Assembly: GCA_041393015.1 (NCBI GenBank)
Contig: JAWKKV010000009.1
Span: 124,001 to 188,000 of the forward strand
Direction: 5' to 3'
DNA from: JAGQYH01 sp041393015
Lineage (GTDB): Bacteria > Bacteroidota > Bacteroidia > Chitinophagales > JADIYW01
Length of the DNA stretch: 64,000 nt
In this document: piece by piece, positions 26,204-36,161 of the stretch
Layout: each line of letters begins with the position of its first letter
Position numbering within the stretch: the first letter of the stretch is position 1
Translations under genes and position numbers: made by a program
The notes under the pieces: model-generated
What the model saw: the letters and a program-made list of their open reading frames with translations, nothing else
Database searches by the model: none
Told to the model about the DNA's origin: nothing

Positions 26204-26237
26204 AAAAAAAAGGGACAGCCCCACTACAGGCTATCCC
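26204..26237 (-). terminator. Intrinsic terminator of the TonB receptor gene
   Basis: Read on the minus strand, GGGATAGCC and GGCTGTCCC form a 9-bp stem with one G-U-type mismatch around an 8-base loop, followed by a run of eight T (26204-26211 as A on the plus strand). It lies 70 bases past the TonB receptor stop and just after the end of hsdS, separating the convergent units. Confidence 0.75.
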
Positions 26238-26306
26238 ACACTATAAAAACACAAGTTGAAAGATGGTGGCTTAAAAAGCGGACCATCTAATATTCTTTGA
26301 TATTAA

Positions 26307-29177
26307 TTATCTAATGTTATAAGAGAATCCTAGCGCAAATGATGTACCTACAGAAAAACTTCTAAAAGTACCCGCCATTTCATCTAAATATTCATAGTTT
26401 AATTGGCTTCTTTGTCCTAAAAGGTTTCTGGCACTTAAGCTAATTTTCGCTTGATCTGTTTTTCCGAATGCTTGAGAAAACTTCACATCTAAATTATGGA
26501 ACATTTGTTCGTAAACATCCGGAATATCTCCAATGCCAACAATCGCTAATGTTTTGCCTTTTACATTGTAGCTTACATTAAATTCTGTTCCAATTTCTAC
26601 GTTGCTGTAACCAATACTAGCATTTACAGTATAGGGCGACTGTCCTAACAAGCTTCTGCTATTAGGTGCATCCACTCCTACTAATGTGTATTTTTCTTGT
26701 TGGTCTTCCGATAGGTTAATTTTAGATTGAACATAAGTAAAGTTCGCTCCTATTGCCAAATCGGTTAATTTATCATGGATAAAAGATAAGTTCTTTTTGA
26801 ACTCTAATTCTACACCATATAAATCTGCTTGATCTCTATTCACCGCTGTTAGGTTGTAAGCACCGGCATTTTGTAAAGGCTCAATTTCAATTGGATTGAA
26901 GAACTTTTTATAGAATCCACTCACGGAAACCATTTCTCCTCTTCCAAAGAAATATTCCCATCTTACATCTGCATTATGGATATTGGTTTCCACTAGATTT
27001 AAGTTACCGTAAAACGTTGTTCCATCAATTGGGTTGTATAAAATGGATTCTGATTTCTCTCTAAAAGAAGGTCTAGCCAATGTTCTGCTATACGCCGCAC
27101 GAATATTCATGCTTTCTGTAGCGTGGTAAACAAAATTGGCCGACGGTAAAAACTGAACGCTGTTCAATACTCTTTCATCAATCACAGCGCCGGTTAATCT
27201 ATTATTTCCTTTGTAGTTCATCATGGCGTACTCTACTCTTAATCCACCAATAAATTTAAATTTCGGATGGAAAGGCAATTCTGTCATCGCATATCCGGCC
27301 ACAATATTGATGGAACTACTGTATTTGTTTTCATCATCTACTTGTACGTTTCTGATCAAATACCCTTCAGCATTGGTTGGCGAAACGATATTTTCAGACG
27401 CCAACATGTCATTCATGTTTTCAATTTCAGCTAATGCAGATGAAAAATTGTTGCTTTTACCAATAGAGACGGTATATGTTTCTCTATCTCTCTTTTTTAT
27501 TGTGGTAGAGGCACCTATTTGGAATTTAGATTTTAAACCTTTCCATTGTTTAAAAGGAATTTCAAAATCTACTTTTGAGTTATTGTTTCTTTCTTTCAAC
27601 TTTCTATACACTTTATCCAAGTTAGAGCTACTGGTAAATAGTAATTGATCGTCTTGTAATACAAATTCTGAACTAGTTCTTTCAGGATTATTCACTGAGG
27701 TAAAGCTCAAGGCATACGCCCAATCGACTTTCACTTTATCATTGATTAAATGACTTCCAGAAGGCATTATATTGGCTATCATTCTTTGTGTATAATCTAA
27801 ATCCGTAATCACACTGGTAAAACCATTTTCTTCGTAATCGTTTTTGATAATTGAGTTCGCTAATTTCTCACCACTTTGAACGTGTAAATATTTTAAAGCG
27901 ATCTTGTTATTGTTCTTTTTAATGGAACCGGAACCCATCGCACTCCATAAAGAAGTATTAACGCCTACTTTTCCCTCTCTAGAAATGTCCTCAATTAGAG
28001 AATAGCCTTGCTCGTTATTTTCAGAGATGATACGAATGTCTGATTGCTTTTGATCCGGTCTAAAATCAAAAGTATTTTTATAATTTAAAGCCACTACGTA
28101 ACCTATCTTTAGATCGTTTTTATCAATCTGGTTCCCTGCACTAATAGCATAGCTTTGATCTAGAAAATTATTGCTTTCTTCCGCAGCAATCTCTTTATTT
28201 AAGTTGTTGGTATTGTAAAAAATCTCTGCCGGAATATCTCTATTAGGCTCATAAAATTTTGAAAAAGGAAGTGCTCTACTTTTTGATCCTAAAGCCACAG
28301 CATCTGCTTTGCTGCCATTGTAAAGAATAAAATCATCTCTAAAATGTGTTTTGGTATCGTAACCTAAAGAACCGGAGAAGTTAACGTATTTAGAAGTTGG
28401 AAAATCCATGGTCTTCACATCTACCATTCCACCGGTAAAATCGCCCGGTAAGTTAGGCGTGAAAGTTTTATATACTAAGATGTTATCAATTACATTGGTG
28501 GGAAAAATATCCATTTGAACGGTATTTTTTTCAGGATCTAAACCGGGAATTTCCATTCCATTTAAGATGGATTTAGAATATCTATCGCCTAAACCTCTTA
28601 CATAAATGTATTTTCCGCCTTCAATAGAAACACCTGATACTCTTTTAATAGCAGAAGCCGCATCACTATCGCCCGTTTTGCCAAAAGTTTGAGAAGAAAT
28701 ACCGTTGATTAAGTTACCCGATTTCTTTTGGATGGTAAACATAGCCGTTTCTGTATTGGTTACAGCTCTAGCTGTTACGACAACTTGTTGCAACATTTGC
28801 TCATCAGATTGCATTCTAACATCCATAACGAACACTTGCTTACCAATTAAATTGATATGTTCTGCTTTATAAGATGCAAATGAAACATAGCTATATACTA
28901 AGGTATAGTCGCCTGGTTTTACTTTTAAGGTGTAATTACCATCAATATCGGTGGTTGTTCCTATTGTGGTTCCTTCAATCACCACGTTTACGCCAATTAG
29001 TGTTTCACCGGTTTCATCATCAATTACGGTTCCTCTAATAGTGGCTAATACATCGCTATCGCTTGTTGATTTTTTTTCTTCTCCATCGTAGTTAATCTGC
29101 GAATAGAGATTGTTTTGCCCTATGCTTCCTATCGTGAAGAGAAAGGATAAGGCTAAGAATAAGATTTGTGATTTCAT
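26307..29177 (-). CDS. TonB-dependent outer-membrane receptor with carboxypeptidase-regulatory-like N-domain
   Basis: A 956-residue receptor. A signal peptide (FLALSFLFTIGSIGQ) is followed by a CarboxypepD_reg-like domain at about 45-130 (IRGTVIDDETGETLIGVNVV, DIDGNYTLKV), the plug at about 150-270 (SDAASAIKRVSGVSIEGG, YIYVRGLGDRYSKSILNG) and a 22-strand-type barrel to the C-terminus, ending in aromatic FALGFSYNIR. It imports a substrate through the outer membrane using ExbBD-TonB energy. The beta-helix lipoprotein gene lies upstream on the same strand (107-base gap) and is probably its surface partner. Substrate unknown; no SusD homologue is adjacent. Confidence 0.92.
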   Translation of the reverse strand: MKSQILFLALSFLFTIGSIGQNNLYSQINYDGEEKKSTSDSDVLATIRGTVIDDETGETLIGVNVVIEGTTIGTTTDIDGNYTLKVKPGDYTLVYSYVSFASYKAEHINLIGKQVFVMDVRMQSDEQMLQQVVVTARAVTNTETAMFTIQKKSGNLINGISSQTFGKTGDSDAASAIKRVSGVSIEGGKYIYVRGLGDRYSKSILNGMEIPGLDPEKNTVQMDIFPTNVIDNILVYKTFTPNLPGDFTGGMVDVKTMDFPTSKYVNFSGSLGYDTKTHFRDDFILYNGSKADAVALGSKSRALPFSKFYEPNRDIPAEIFYNTNNLNKEIAAEESNNFLDQSYAISAGNQIDKNDLKIGYVVALNYKNTFDFRPDQKQSDIRIISENNEQGYSLIEDISREGKVGVNTSLWSAMGSGSIKKNNNKIALKYLHVQSGEKLANSIIKNDYEENGFTSVITDLDYTQRMIANIMPSGSHLINDKVKVDWAYALSFTSVNNPERTSSEFVLQDDQLLFTSSSNLDKVYRKLKERNNNSKVDFEIPFKQWKGLKSKFQIGASTTIKKRDRETYTVSIGKSNNFSSALAEIENMNDMLASENIVSPTNAEGYLIRNVQVDDENKYSSSINIVAGYAMTELPFHPKFKFIGGLRVEYAMMNYKGNNRLTGAVIDERVLNSVQFLPSANFVYHATESMNIRAAYSRTLARPSFREKSESILYNPIDGTTFYGNLNLVETNIHNADVRWEYFFGRGEMVSVSGFYKKFFNPIEIEPLQNAGAYNLTAVNRDQADLYGVELEFKKNLSFIHDKLTDLAIGANFTYVQSKINLSEDQQEKYTLVGVDAPNSRSLLGQSPYTVNASIGYSNVEIGTEFNVSYNVKGKTLAIVGIGDIPDVYEQMFHNLDVKFSQAFGKTDQAKISLSARNLLGQRSQLNYEYLDEMAGTFRSFSVGTSFALGFSYNIR

Positions 29178-29284
29178 TTTTGTGTGTTTTATAGTTAATT
29201 AGTGAGTATGTAATTCTTATAGTTTGTTTTTAAAGTAATGGCACTTGAATTCTGAGAGAAACCAAGTGCCATTGGGACCTGTCA

Positions 29285-30610
29285 TTAGTCAATTAAATTT
29301 AAAGTGTTCGCCCAAGTCCAAGAAAAGTCAGCTACAGCACCTTTTGTAAAAGTGGTAGTAGCAACGTTTCCTGCTGCTTCAAAGCTTGCAATACTGTTTG
29401 CGTTAGTGGTTGAATCTGCAGAAGTAGCAAATAGTCCATCTAAACTTGCGGCGTCAAATTCAGAGTTTGTAATTTTTAAAGTTCCATTGGTGAAATTAGT
29501 GTTGGCACTTCCGCCATCAACGAAAATCCAGTTAGTGAAATCCTCAAATACACAGTTAGTGATGGTTCCTTGAGAACTACTCTTTAACATGGCAGCTCTT
29601 CCGTCACCGCCTTTATTGATAAAAGTACAGTTGGTAATAGTATATAATCCTGTAGTGTTTGAAGGACCTTCTGGACCATCTAATTCTAAAGCATCGTTAC
29701 CTTCGCTAGGATTAAAGGTTACTACTATTGAGTTAGAAACGGTTCCATCGTAACTTTGGTCAAAGTCTAATCCGTCATCTGCTTGATAAACAATTAGTGC
29801 CTTGTTTACGTTTACCGTTCCACCAAAGATTTCGATGCCGTCATCATCACTTGAGATAATTTCAATATTCTCAATTTCTGTCATTGAACCAACACCACCT
29901 AAGGTTAAACCTTGTATTTCACTATTGTTGGCCAATTTAGTTCCTGTAAATCTGATAGAAACATATTTCAACTTACCCGAGTTATCCGCAGGAACGCTTC
30001 CTCCGTACTTACCAAATAAAAATGTTTCCGGTACACCTTCTACTGAAGTTTCAGTATCACCTCTTGCTACTGTTGCAGATATTGGCGCTTTTCCTAAAAC
30101 AATCAAACCACCCCAAAGTCCTGCATCTATTGCCGGATTTAAAGTACTTGCTGTTTCCCCTACTGCAATTCCATCATTAATAGAAGTAAATATAATTGGC
30201 TGAGAAGATGTTCCTTCTGCCAAGATTTTACCACCTCTAGCAATAATTAACGCTGAAGCATCTGCTCCATCACCTGTTTTTGCTTTTAAAATAGTTCCCG
30301 GTAGAATAGTTAAGACATCACCGTCGCCTACATAACTAAATCTGTCAATTACATAAATGGTGTCAGCATACAAAGTTCTTGTTCCAATACTTCCTACTAA
30401 TGTTACGGTTGGATCGTTAGACACTAAGCATCCTGAAAAGTTAGCACAATCCGGATCGTTGCAATCTACCAAACCATCTCCATCGTCATCAATACCATTG
30501 GTACAATTCTCGAAACTTGGTGTTTCTTCATCACAAGAAGTAAAAGCAAAAGTGAACAATCCAACTATTATCGCTGTTCCTAAGTAATTAAAAAATCTCA
30601 TTGTTTTCAT
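29285..30610 (-). CDS. Lipoprotein with EF-hand-like motif and right-handed beta-helix-type repeats
   Basis: A 441-residue lipoprotein (FLGTAIIVGLFTFAFTSC-like signal, cysteine near 26). It has an Asp-rich calcium-binding-type motif (NGIDDDGDGLVDCNDPDC) at about 38-56, then repeats with short strands (ILPGTILKAKTGDGADASAL, RGGKILAEGTSSQPIIFTSI, GLWGGLIVLGKAPIS, and later NSIVVTF, ITNCTFIN and ITNCVFEDF) typical of parallel beta-helix proteins. It is likely on the cell surface. Pairing with the TonB receptor suggests that it binds the substrate or an ion; this is an inference. Confidence 0.8.
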   Translation of the reverse strand: MKTMRFFNYLGTAIIVGLFTFAFTSCDEETPSFENCTNGIDDDGDGLVDCNDPDCANFSGCLVSNDPTVTLVGSIGTRTLYADTIYVIDRFSYVGDGDVLTILPGTILKAKTGDGADASALIIARGGKILAEGTSSQPIIFTSINDGIAVGETASTLNPAIDAGLWGGLIVLGKAPISATVARGDTETSVEGVPETFLFGKYGGSVPADNSGKLKYVSIRFTGTKLANNSEIQGLTLGGVGSMTEIENIEIISSDDDGIEIFGGTVNVNKALIVYQADDGLDFDQSYDGTVSNSIVVTFNPSEGNDALELDGPEGPSNTTGLYTITNCTFINKGGDGRAAMLKSSSQGTITNCVFEDFTNWIFVDGGSANTNFTNGTLKITNSEFDAASLDGLFATSADSTTNANSIASFEAAGNVATTTFTKGAVADFSWTWANTLNLID

Positions 30611-30956
30611 TTTTTGATTTATTTGAAAGCAAAGGTCAAGAACAGATTTGTCTATACAGTAGTAAGAATTTGAATTTTAAGAGGTTTAAACATCTTATAT
30701 CTGTGCTATTAGTGAATTATAAATTCTCAAACGACTCAATAAGCACATATTAGATTTTTATACATCTAAAATAGAAGGCAAGAGATTAAGTAAATCATTG
30801 ATTTACTTCGCATTAGAATGTTAAGTAAGTATTAGTCAAATTCGCAAAACATTCACAATTGAAATTTCAATTTTTATATCTATTTCGTTATCCACAGCTA
30901 TTGTTTTATACACAAATAAAATTCTAATTTTGGTCTTTCTAAATTGATCGATCATT
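30611..30956. promoter_or_regulatory. Divergent intergenic region with promoter for the DUF885 gene
   Basis: This 346-base gap separates the minus-strand lipoprotein from the plus-strand DUF885 gene. A good plus-strand promoter is seen: TTG at 30901-30903 and TAATTTTG at 30925-30932 (TAnnTTTG), 21 bases apart, 25 bases before the ATG. I see no gene, terminator or clear repeat in the rest; the half next to the lipoprotein is AT-rich and should hold its promoter. Confidence 0.6.
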
Positions 30957-32738
30957 ATGAAAAACGCCTTATATATCTTAGTCATTAGCCTACTTTTATT
31001 GAATTGTGGGCAAAATGAATCAACCACAAATTCAACCAACACAAAAAATGATGCCTTTGCTCAATTACTGGAAGACTTTTCAGAAGATGGATTTAAATTG
31101 TATCCATTAAATGCCACTTATAATGGTGACGATCGCTACAATGACCAGTTACCTAATTATCTATCAGATGAGTTTAAAGCCGCAGAAAGAGCTTATTACA
31201 CCAAATATTTAGAAAGCTTAAAGGAATTTAAGTCGGAAGACCTAACGGAAGAAGAGCAATTAAGCAAGGCTGTTTTAGAATGGGAATGTCAGATTAGTTT
31301 AGAGTCGTTAAACTATCCAACGGATTTAACTCCTATTGATCAAATGTGGACGCTACAACTATCTATTGCTCAATTGGCCAGTGGTGGTGGAGCACAACCT
31401 TTTAATACGGTTAAAGATTATAACAATTGGCTAAGAAGGTTGGATAGCTATTTAATTTGGATGCAATCTGCCGAAGACAAAATGAGAGAAGGCATTGAAA
31501 TAGGATATGTTTTACCAAAATCATTGATTGTAAAGCTAATTCCTCAATTTGAAGAAATGGCCAATACAAAATTGGAGGATCATTTATTCTACCAACCGGT
31601 TGTTAATATGCCGGATACCTTTACAACAGCGCAAAAGGATTCTCTTACTACCGTTTATAGTGATGTTATTACCAACAAAGTAATTCCGGCTTATAAAAAG
31701 ATGCACCACTTCTTAAGCAATGAATATTTAGCCGCCGGAAGAACTTCAAGCGGTATTTCAGCAGTTCCGGGAGGAGAAGACTATTACAACTTCACCATTA
31801 AACACTATACCACCATAGAAATGACAGCCGATGAAATTTATGAGTTGGGTTTGGCGGAAGTAGATAGAATTATGGCGGAAATGAAAAAGGTAAAGGAACA
31901 AGTAGGTTATGAAGGGGACATGAAATCGTTTTTTGATCATATTAGAAACAGCAAGGATTTAATGCCGTTTACCACAGCAGAAGAAGTGATTGATAACTTC
32001 AATGTGATCAACGAAAAAATGAAACCTGAGCTGGAAAAGTTGTTTGACCATAAACCTAAAACACCTTTTGAAGTTAGACGAATAGAAGCCTATAGAGAAG
32101 CTTCTGCAAGTGCCGAATACAATCAAGGTTCCATGGATGGAAGTCGTCCGGGAATCTTTTATGTTCCGGTGCCTGATCCAACCACTTATAATGTATTGTA
32201 CGATGAAGCCTTATTTTTACACGAAGCTATTCCGGGACATCATTATCAAGTTTCATTGACCTTAGAAAATGAGCAACTACCGAATTTTAGAAAAAATATT
32301 TGGTATGGTGCTTATGGCGAAGGTTGGGCGTTGTACACCGAATCATTGGGAAAAGAATTAGGATTGTATACTGATCCTTATCAATATTTAGGTATGTTGA
32401 CCATGGAAATGCATAGAGCCATAAGATTGGTGGTAGATGTGGGTTTACATGTAAAAGGCTGGACGAGAGAAGAAGCGATTCAGTATTCTCTAGACAATGA
32501 AGCGGAGTTTGAACATATTATTATTTCAGATGTAGAGCGGTATATGGCGCTTCCCGGACAAGCATTATCTTATAAAATTGGCCAGCTTAAAATTTCCGAG
32601 CTGAGAAAAAAAGCTGAAACCACTTTAGGTGACAAGTTTGACATTCGTGCCTTTCACAATGAGATTTTAGAAACCGGCTGTATTCCGTTAACATTGCTAG
32701 AGCAAAAAATCAATAATTGGATAGAGGAGCAAAAATAA
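30957..32738 (+). CDS. DUF885 family lipoprotein, putative metallopeptidase
   Basis: A 593-residue lipoprotein (ALYILVISLLLLNC signal, cysteine at 17). The DUF885 domain spans about 40-590; the zinc-binding motif is LFLHEAIPGHHYQ (HExxPGHH) with downstream GAYGEGWALYTESLG supplying the third ligand, as in M3-like peptidases. Other conserved parts are PGIFYVPVPDP and CIPLTLLEQKI at the end. Probably a periplasmic carboxypeptidase-type enzyme. Its stop is 8 bases before the next start, so they are co-transcribed. Confidence 0.88.
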   Translation: MKNALYILVISLLLLNCGQNESTTNSTNTKNDAFAQLLEDFSEDGFKLYPLNATYNGDDRYNDQLPNYLSDEFKAAERAYYTKYLESLKEFKSEDLTEEEQLSKAVLEWECQISLESLNYPTDLTPIDQMWTLQLSIAQLASGGGAQPFNTVKDYNNWLRRLDSYLIWMQSAEDKMREGIEIGYVLPKSLIVKLIPQFEEMANTKLEDHLFYQPVVNMPDTFTTAQKDSLTTVYSDVITNKVIPAYKKMHHFLSNEYLAAGRTSSGISAVPGGEDYYNFTIKHYTTIEMTADEIYELGLAEVDRIMAEMKKVKEQVGYEGDMKSFFDHIRNSKDLMPFTTAEEVIDNFNVINEKMKPELEKLFDHKPKTPFEVRRIEAYREASASAEYNQGSMDGSRPGIFYVPVPDPTTYNVLYDEALFLHEAIPGHHYQVSLTLENEQLPNFRKNIWYGAYGEGWALYTESLGKELGLYTDPYQYLGMLTMEMHRAIRLVVDVGLHVKGWTREEAIQYSLDNEAEFEHIIISDVERYMALPGQALSYKIGQLKISELRKKAETTLGDKFDIRAFHNEILETGCIPLTLLEQKINNWIEEQK

Positions 32739-32746
32739 ACGCCTAT

Positions 32747-33610
32747 ATGAAATGGAAACCTCAATATTTTATCCAACTGGCTTGTTCCATTACTTTATTG
32801 GGCTATGCTTTCATGCACTTTCTTTTTAGAGGATTCAATCTCTGGAAAATCTATCCAAGTTCTTTCGTAAAATTAGTTTGCAGAGCTTTTGATATTCCGG
32901 TACAAGCTATCTTTTATAAAGGACATCCTACTAATGCCTATTTGGCTTTTCTAATCATTAGTGGCTCTATTTTATTATTGTCAGGCATTTTTACTTTGTT
33001 TCAACATAAATTGCCAAAAAAATTCATTCCGCTGGCGAAAGTCTTATTGGCATTATCTGGTCTGTTGATTTTACTACATGCTTTTTCAGCCTTTGTCGAT
33101 TCTAAACTTCATTACAATGTTCCTTTAGAGTTTATAACAAGAGCTTCATTGCCTTTTATTTGTATTTATCTACTGTCAAATGCCTATCATTCTAACAAAA
33201 ATAAGCTGGTAACACTTTGGTTGCCTTTAATTATTGGACTTACTTTTTTCGCTCATGGACTTTATGCTTTGCGCTTCTTCCCTATTCCTCAGAGCTTTTT
33301 AATGATGACCACCAATATTCTAAAAACACCTCGAAATATCACTTTTAACTTTCTTTATTTAGTGGGCATTTTAGATGTGCTGTTACTCATTGGAATTTTC
33401 ATAAAACCGGTTAGAAAAGCCTTTTTATATTATGCCATTATTTGGGGATTTCTAACGGCTTTAGCTAGATTGGTTGCGTATTACAATCCTGCCGATATGT
33501 CGACCTATATATTACTGTGGTTCCCTCAATTTTTGATAAGAGCAGGCCATTATTTATTACCATTGGCTTTGTTGTTTTATTGGCAGCAACAGAAAAAGGA
33601 GCTTGTGTAA
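32747..33610 (+). CDS. Multi-pass membrane protein of unknown function
   Basis: A 287-residue protein with about eight membrane helices (for example FIQLACSITLLGYAFMHFLF at the start and LLVGILDVLLLIGIFI-like helices near 215-235) and short loops. Helix-embedded histidines recur (FMHFLF, ILLHAFSAF, FFAHGLYAL). ATG 32747 is chosen over earlier in-frame starts because it leaves the DUF885 gene intact. No family is recognised; resemblance to DoxX-like membrane proteins is faint. Confidence 0.65.
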   Translation: MKWKPQYFIQLACSITLLGYAFMHFLFRGFNLWKIYPSSFVKLVCRAFDIPVQAIFYKGHPTNAYLAFLIISGSILLLSGIFTLFQHKLPKKFIPLAKVLLALSGLLILLHAFSAFVDSKLHYNVPLEFITRASLPFICIYLLSNAYHSNKNKLVTLWLPLIIGLTFFAHGLYALRFFPIPQSFLMMTTNILKTPRNITFNFLYLVGILDVLLLIGIFIKPVRKAFLYYAIIWGFLTALARLVAYYNPADMSTYILLWFPQFLIRAGHYLLPLALLFYWQQQKKELV

Positions 33611-33754
33611 GCGTATGGTTTGTATTCAAATTCACTGAAATACTATCCACTCTAAGCCTATTAGGTTCTGACAAAAGAAATAAGAATGAAAATCTTATCT
33701 CACTTTGATTTTGATGGCAAAGTGACAACTATCCAACAAGCAGTGAAAAGCGTG

Positions 33755-33850
33755 GCAAGAAAGTTCACGCGGGATTGGCGCGAGGATTAGAAGCGTGGAG
33801 CGTTTGAACTTTCTAGATTTTTGTTTCTTTTCATTATGGAAAAGAAAAAG
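33755..33850. repeat. GC-rich patch with hairpin in the gap before the phosphatase
   Basis: The gap 33611-33987 (377 bases) has no convincing gene. At 33755-33800 it holds a patch much richer in G than its surroundings (GTTCACGCGGGATTGGCGCG, AGAAGCGTGGAGCGTTTGAA), followed by a hairpin at 33824-33847 (TTTCTTTTC / GAAAAGAAA around ATTATG). I recall similar GCGGGATT...GTAGAGCGTTTGAA elements between genes of other Bacteroidota; this memory was not checked. It may be a dispersed repeat or a small RNA. Confidence 0.4.
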
Positions 33851-33987
33851 AAGAAAAATTAACAGCAAATGAATCTATTTTTACTGGTGATAGTGACTAA
33901 TCAAAATGAAAATAGTTAATTCGTTATAGCCTTTCTCCTATTCTTAATCTTTCTTCTTAAATTTGAAATCAATACAAATTTATCTTC

Positions 33988-35646
33988 ATGAAAAAATTTA
34001 TACTTTCAATTGTTTTAGTCCTTTTTATTGTTGCTGTAAATGCACAAACTAAGTATTTCAGACTTTCTTATAATGACGATCCAAGCACCACTATTTCAAT
34101 TGGATGGTCAGGTGCTGATGGCACGGTTTATTATGGTTTAGAAGATAAAGGAACAGATTATTCCGCCTATCCTAATTCTCAAGCAGTAGATCGATTAGAA
34201 AATCACAGAGGAATGGACAATCGTTTTGTCAATTTAAAAGGACTGCTTCCCAATACCGTTTATTATTTCGTGGTTAGAGATGTTTCAGGTAATCTTAGCA
34301 ATAGATATTCTTTTCAAACTATATCCGATAATCCTGACCAGCCACTCTCTTTTATTAATGGTGGCGACACAAGATTAGCGGGACCATTAGTAGATGATCC
34401 TTGTGATTGTAGAAATGATAGAATAAGGGGCAATAAATTGGCGGCTAAATTGAGACCTGATTTTATTGTTTTCAATGGTGATTTTGTATTAAATAGCATC
34501 GGATCGCAAACTAATATTGAATGGGATCAATGGTTTGAAGATTGGGAATATACCACTGCAGAAGATGGTAGATTGTTTCCTTTAATGATCGCTACGGGAA
34601 ATCATGAAGATGACTTAGCCAATTTAACTTTTGGCGATCCTAATTTTAGAGACGTATACAAGCTTTTTAATATTCCGGTGAAAGATGTTTATTATGCCTT
34701 AAATTTTGGAGGAAATTTAATTAGAATGTATGCCTTAAATTCTGAATTACATGCTTGTTGGGATAAAGATCAGTTAAATTGGTTGGAAGAAGACATGAGA
34801 AATTACAGTACCGCTTCTAACTCTCCTTATTGGAAAATGGTTAATTATCATCAGCCAATGGTGCCGAACAGTCATTATGATAGAAGAAATGACATGTATA
34901 ATTGCTGGGCGCCTTTGTTTGATCAATACCATGCAAGATTGGTAATGGAATCGCATTCACACACCATGAAAACGACTTATCCTATAAAAATGGATTCTAC
35001 TGCACCATACGATTTTGAAAATGCAGGATTCTCAAGAAATGATGTTTGTGGTACGGTTTACATTGGTGAAGGTAACTGGGCGGCTCCACAACGAGGCGAA
35101 ATGGATTTTAGACCGAGAGCATGGACGAGACAACTCGCTGAAATCAGATCGTACTTTTATATTCAAGTGTCAAAATCAGAAATTAAGATTTACTCTCCTA
35201 CTTTTAGCACAAATGAAATGGTGAACAATACAGCAACAGCTACTGATAATGAGTTGGGATCTGATTTACCTGCTGGCGTTACTTTGTTTGATGAGTTCTT
35301 CTATGACAATACTACCAGTGATGTATATACCATTCCAAACAGTAATGATAATTGTTTAGATTTTGTGCAAGATCCAACAGTTGGGTTCATTAATAATGTC
35401 GTTAAAAAGGCAAAAATTTATCCTAATCCTGTAAATGATAAATTATATATTCAATTGGATCAAACCATGAGAGATGTACAAATTTCTGTTTATGATGCGT
35501 TAGGAAAGGAATGTAAAGGCTTTTCATTGAAACAAGTTTCCGGCAATAAATATGTGATTGATGCCAACAGTTTATGTTCAAAAGTAGGCTATGTAATGAT
35601 TAAAGGAAATGGCGATACGGAAACTCACAAATACTTAAAACCCTAA
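33988..35646 (+). CDS. Secreted metallophosphoesterase with FN3-like N-domain and T9SS sorting domain
   Basis: A 552-residue protein with signal peptide (FILSIVLVLFIVAVNAQ). Residues about 20-115 are an FN3/purple-acid-phosphatase-type N-domain (GLLPNTVYYFVVRD). The calcineurin-like phosphatase domain shows metal ligands in SFINGGDTR, FNGDFV, TGNHEDD and the ESHSHTM histidines. Residues about 480-552 are a type A T9SS C-terminal domain (KIYPNPVNDKLYIQLD, KYLKP end), so it is exported to the surface or medium by the Por system. It probably releases phosphate from organic esters. Confidence 0.9.
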   Translation: MKKFILSIVLVLFIVAVNAQTKYFRLSYNDDPSTTISIGWSGADGTVYYGLEDKGTDYSAYPNSQAVDRLENHRGMDNRFVNLKGLLPNTVYYFVVRDVSGNLSNRYSFQTISDNPDQPLSFINGGDTRLAGPLVDDPCDCRNDRIRGNKLAAKLRPDFIVFNGDFVLNSIGSQTNIEWDQWFEDWEYTTAEDGRLFPLMIATGNHEDDLANLTFGDPNFRDVYKLFNIPVKDVYYALNFGGNLIRMYALNSELHACWDKDQLNWLEEDMRNYSTASNSPYWKMVNYHQPMVPNSHYDRRNDMYNCWAPLFDQYHARLVMESHSHTMKTTYPIKMDSTAPYDFENAGFSRNDVCGTVYIGEGNWAAPQRGEMDFRPRAWTRQLAEIRSYFYIQVSKSEIKIYSPTFSTNEMVNNTATATDNELGSDLPAGVTLFDEFFYDNTTSDVYTIPNSNDNCLDFVQDPTVGFINNVVKKAKIYPNPVNDKLYIQLDQTMRDVQISVYDALGKECKGFSLKQVSGNKYVIDANSLCSKVGYVMIKGNGDTETHKYLKP

Positions 35647-36161
35647 TGTCTCTCAATAAAATTCTTCAAACTGAAAGAATACTTTTACGCAAATACACAG
35701 ATGACGATAAAGAAACCGTAGCGGATTTTTTTACCGACGCTGATATTGGAAGATATATGGGCGACGGTCCTTCAGATACAAGAAATGACGCTTATACCCT
35801 TTTCAATAAGATTATTGAGATTTACGGCAGAGAAAACGCACAACGACATTTTGAGATTTGGGGAATTGAATTTGAAGAAGAGCTAATTGGCCATTTAGAA
35901 CTCAAATCAACAGAAAACACCTTAAAAGATGAATTAGAAGTAGTTTACCTACTTGATAAAGACTATTGGGGCAAAGGTATTATGCTTGAAGTATTAATGG
36001 CATTAAATAACCATGCAAAAACATTTCAGAAGAAGATTATTGCCACTGTAAAAGAGCAAAATCATAATTCCATAAGAGTATTAGAAAAGATAGGAATCGA
36101 TAAAATAGTACGAATGAAGGACGAAATAAATGTATTGAAAATTACTTTAAAGCAAGATTAG
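35646..36161 (+). CDS. GNAT acetyltransferase, RimJ/RimL type
   Basis: A 171-residue acetyltransferase: MSLNKILQTERILLRKYTDD start, HFEIWGIEFEEELIGHLELK core strands, the acetyl-CoA loop YWGKGIMLEVLMAL and the NHNSIRVLEKIG motif. Its ATG overlaps the phosphatase stop (TAATG), so translation is coupled. It converges with the ferredoxin gene, overlapping by four bases. It would acetylate an N-terminus or small amine; target unknown. Confidence 0.85.
   Translation: MSLNKILQTERILLRKYTDDDKETVADFFTDADIGRYMGDGPSDTRNDAYTLFNKIIEIYGRENAQRHFEIWGIEFEEELIGHLELKSTENTLKDELEVVYLLDKDYWGKGIMLEVLMALNNHAKTFQKKIIATVKEQNHNSIRVLEKIGIDKIVRMKDEINVLKITLKQD

Noticed and set aside
33517..33708. Plus-strand open frame overlapping the membrane-protein end
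   Set aside because: It mostly overlaps the certain gene in another frame and ends in non-coding sequence with no conserved pattern.
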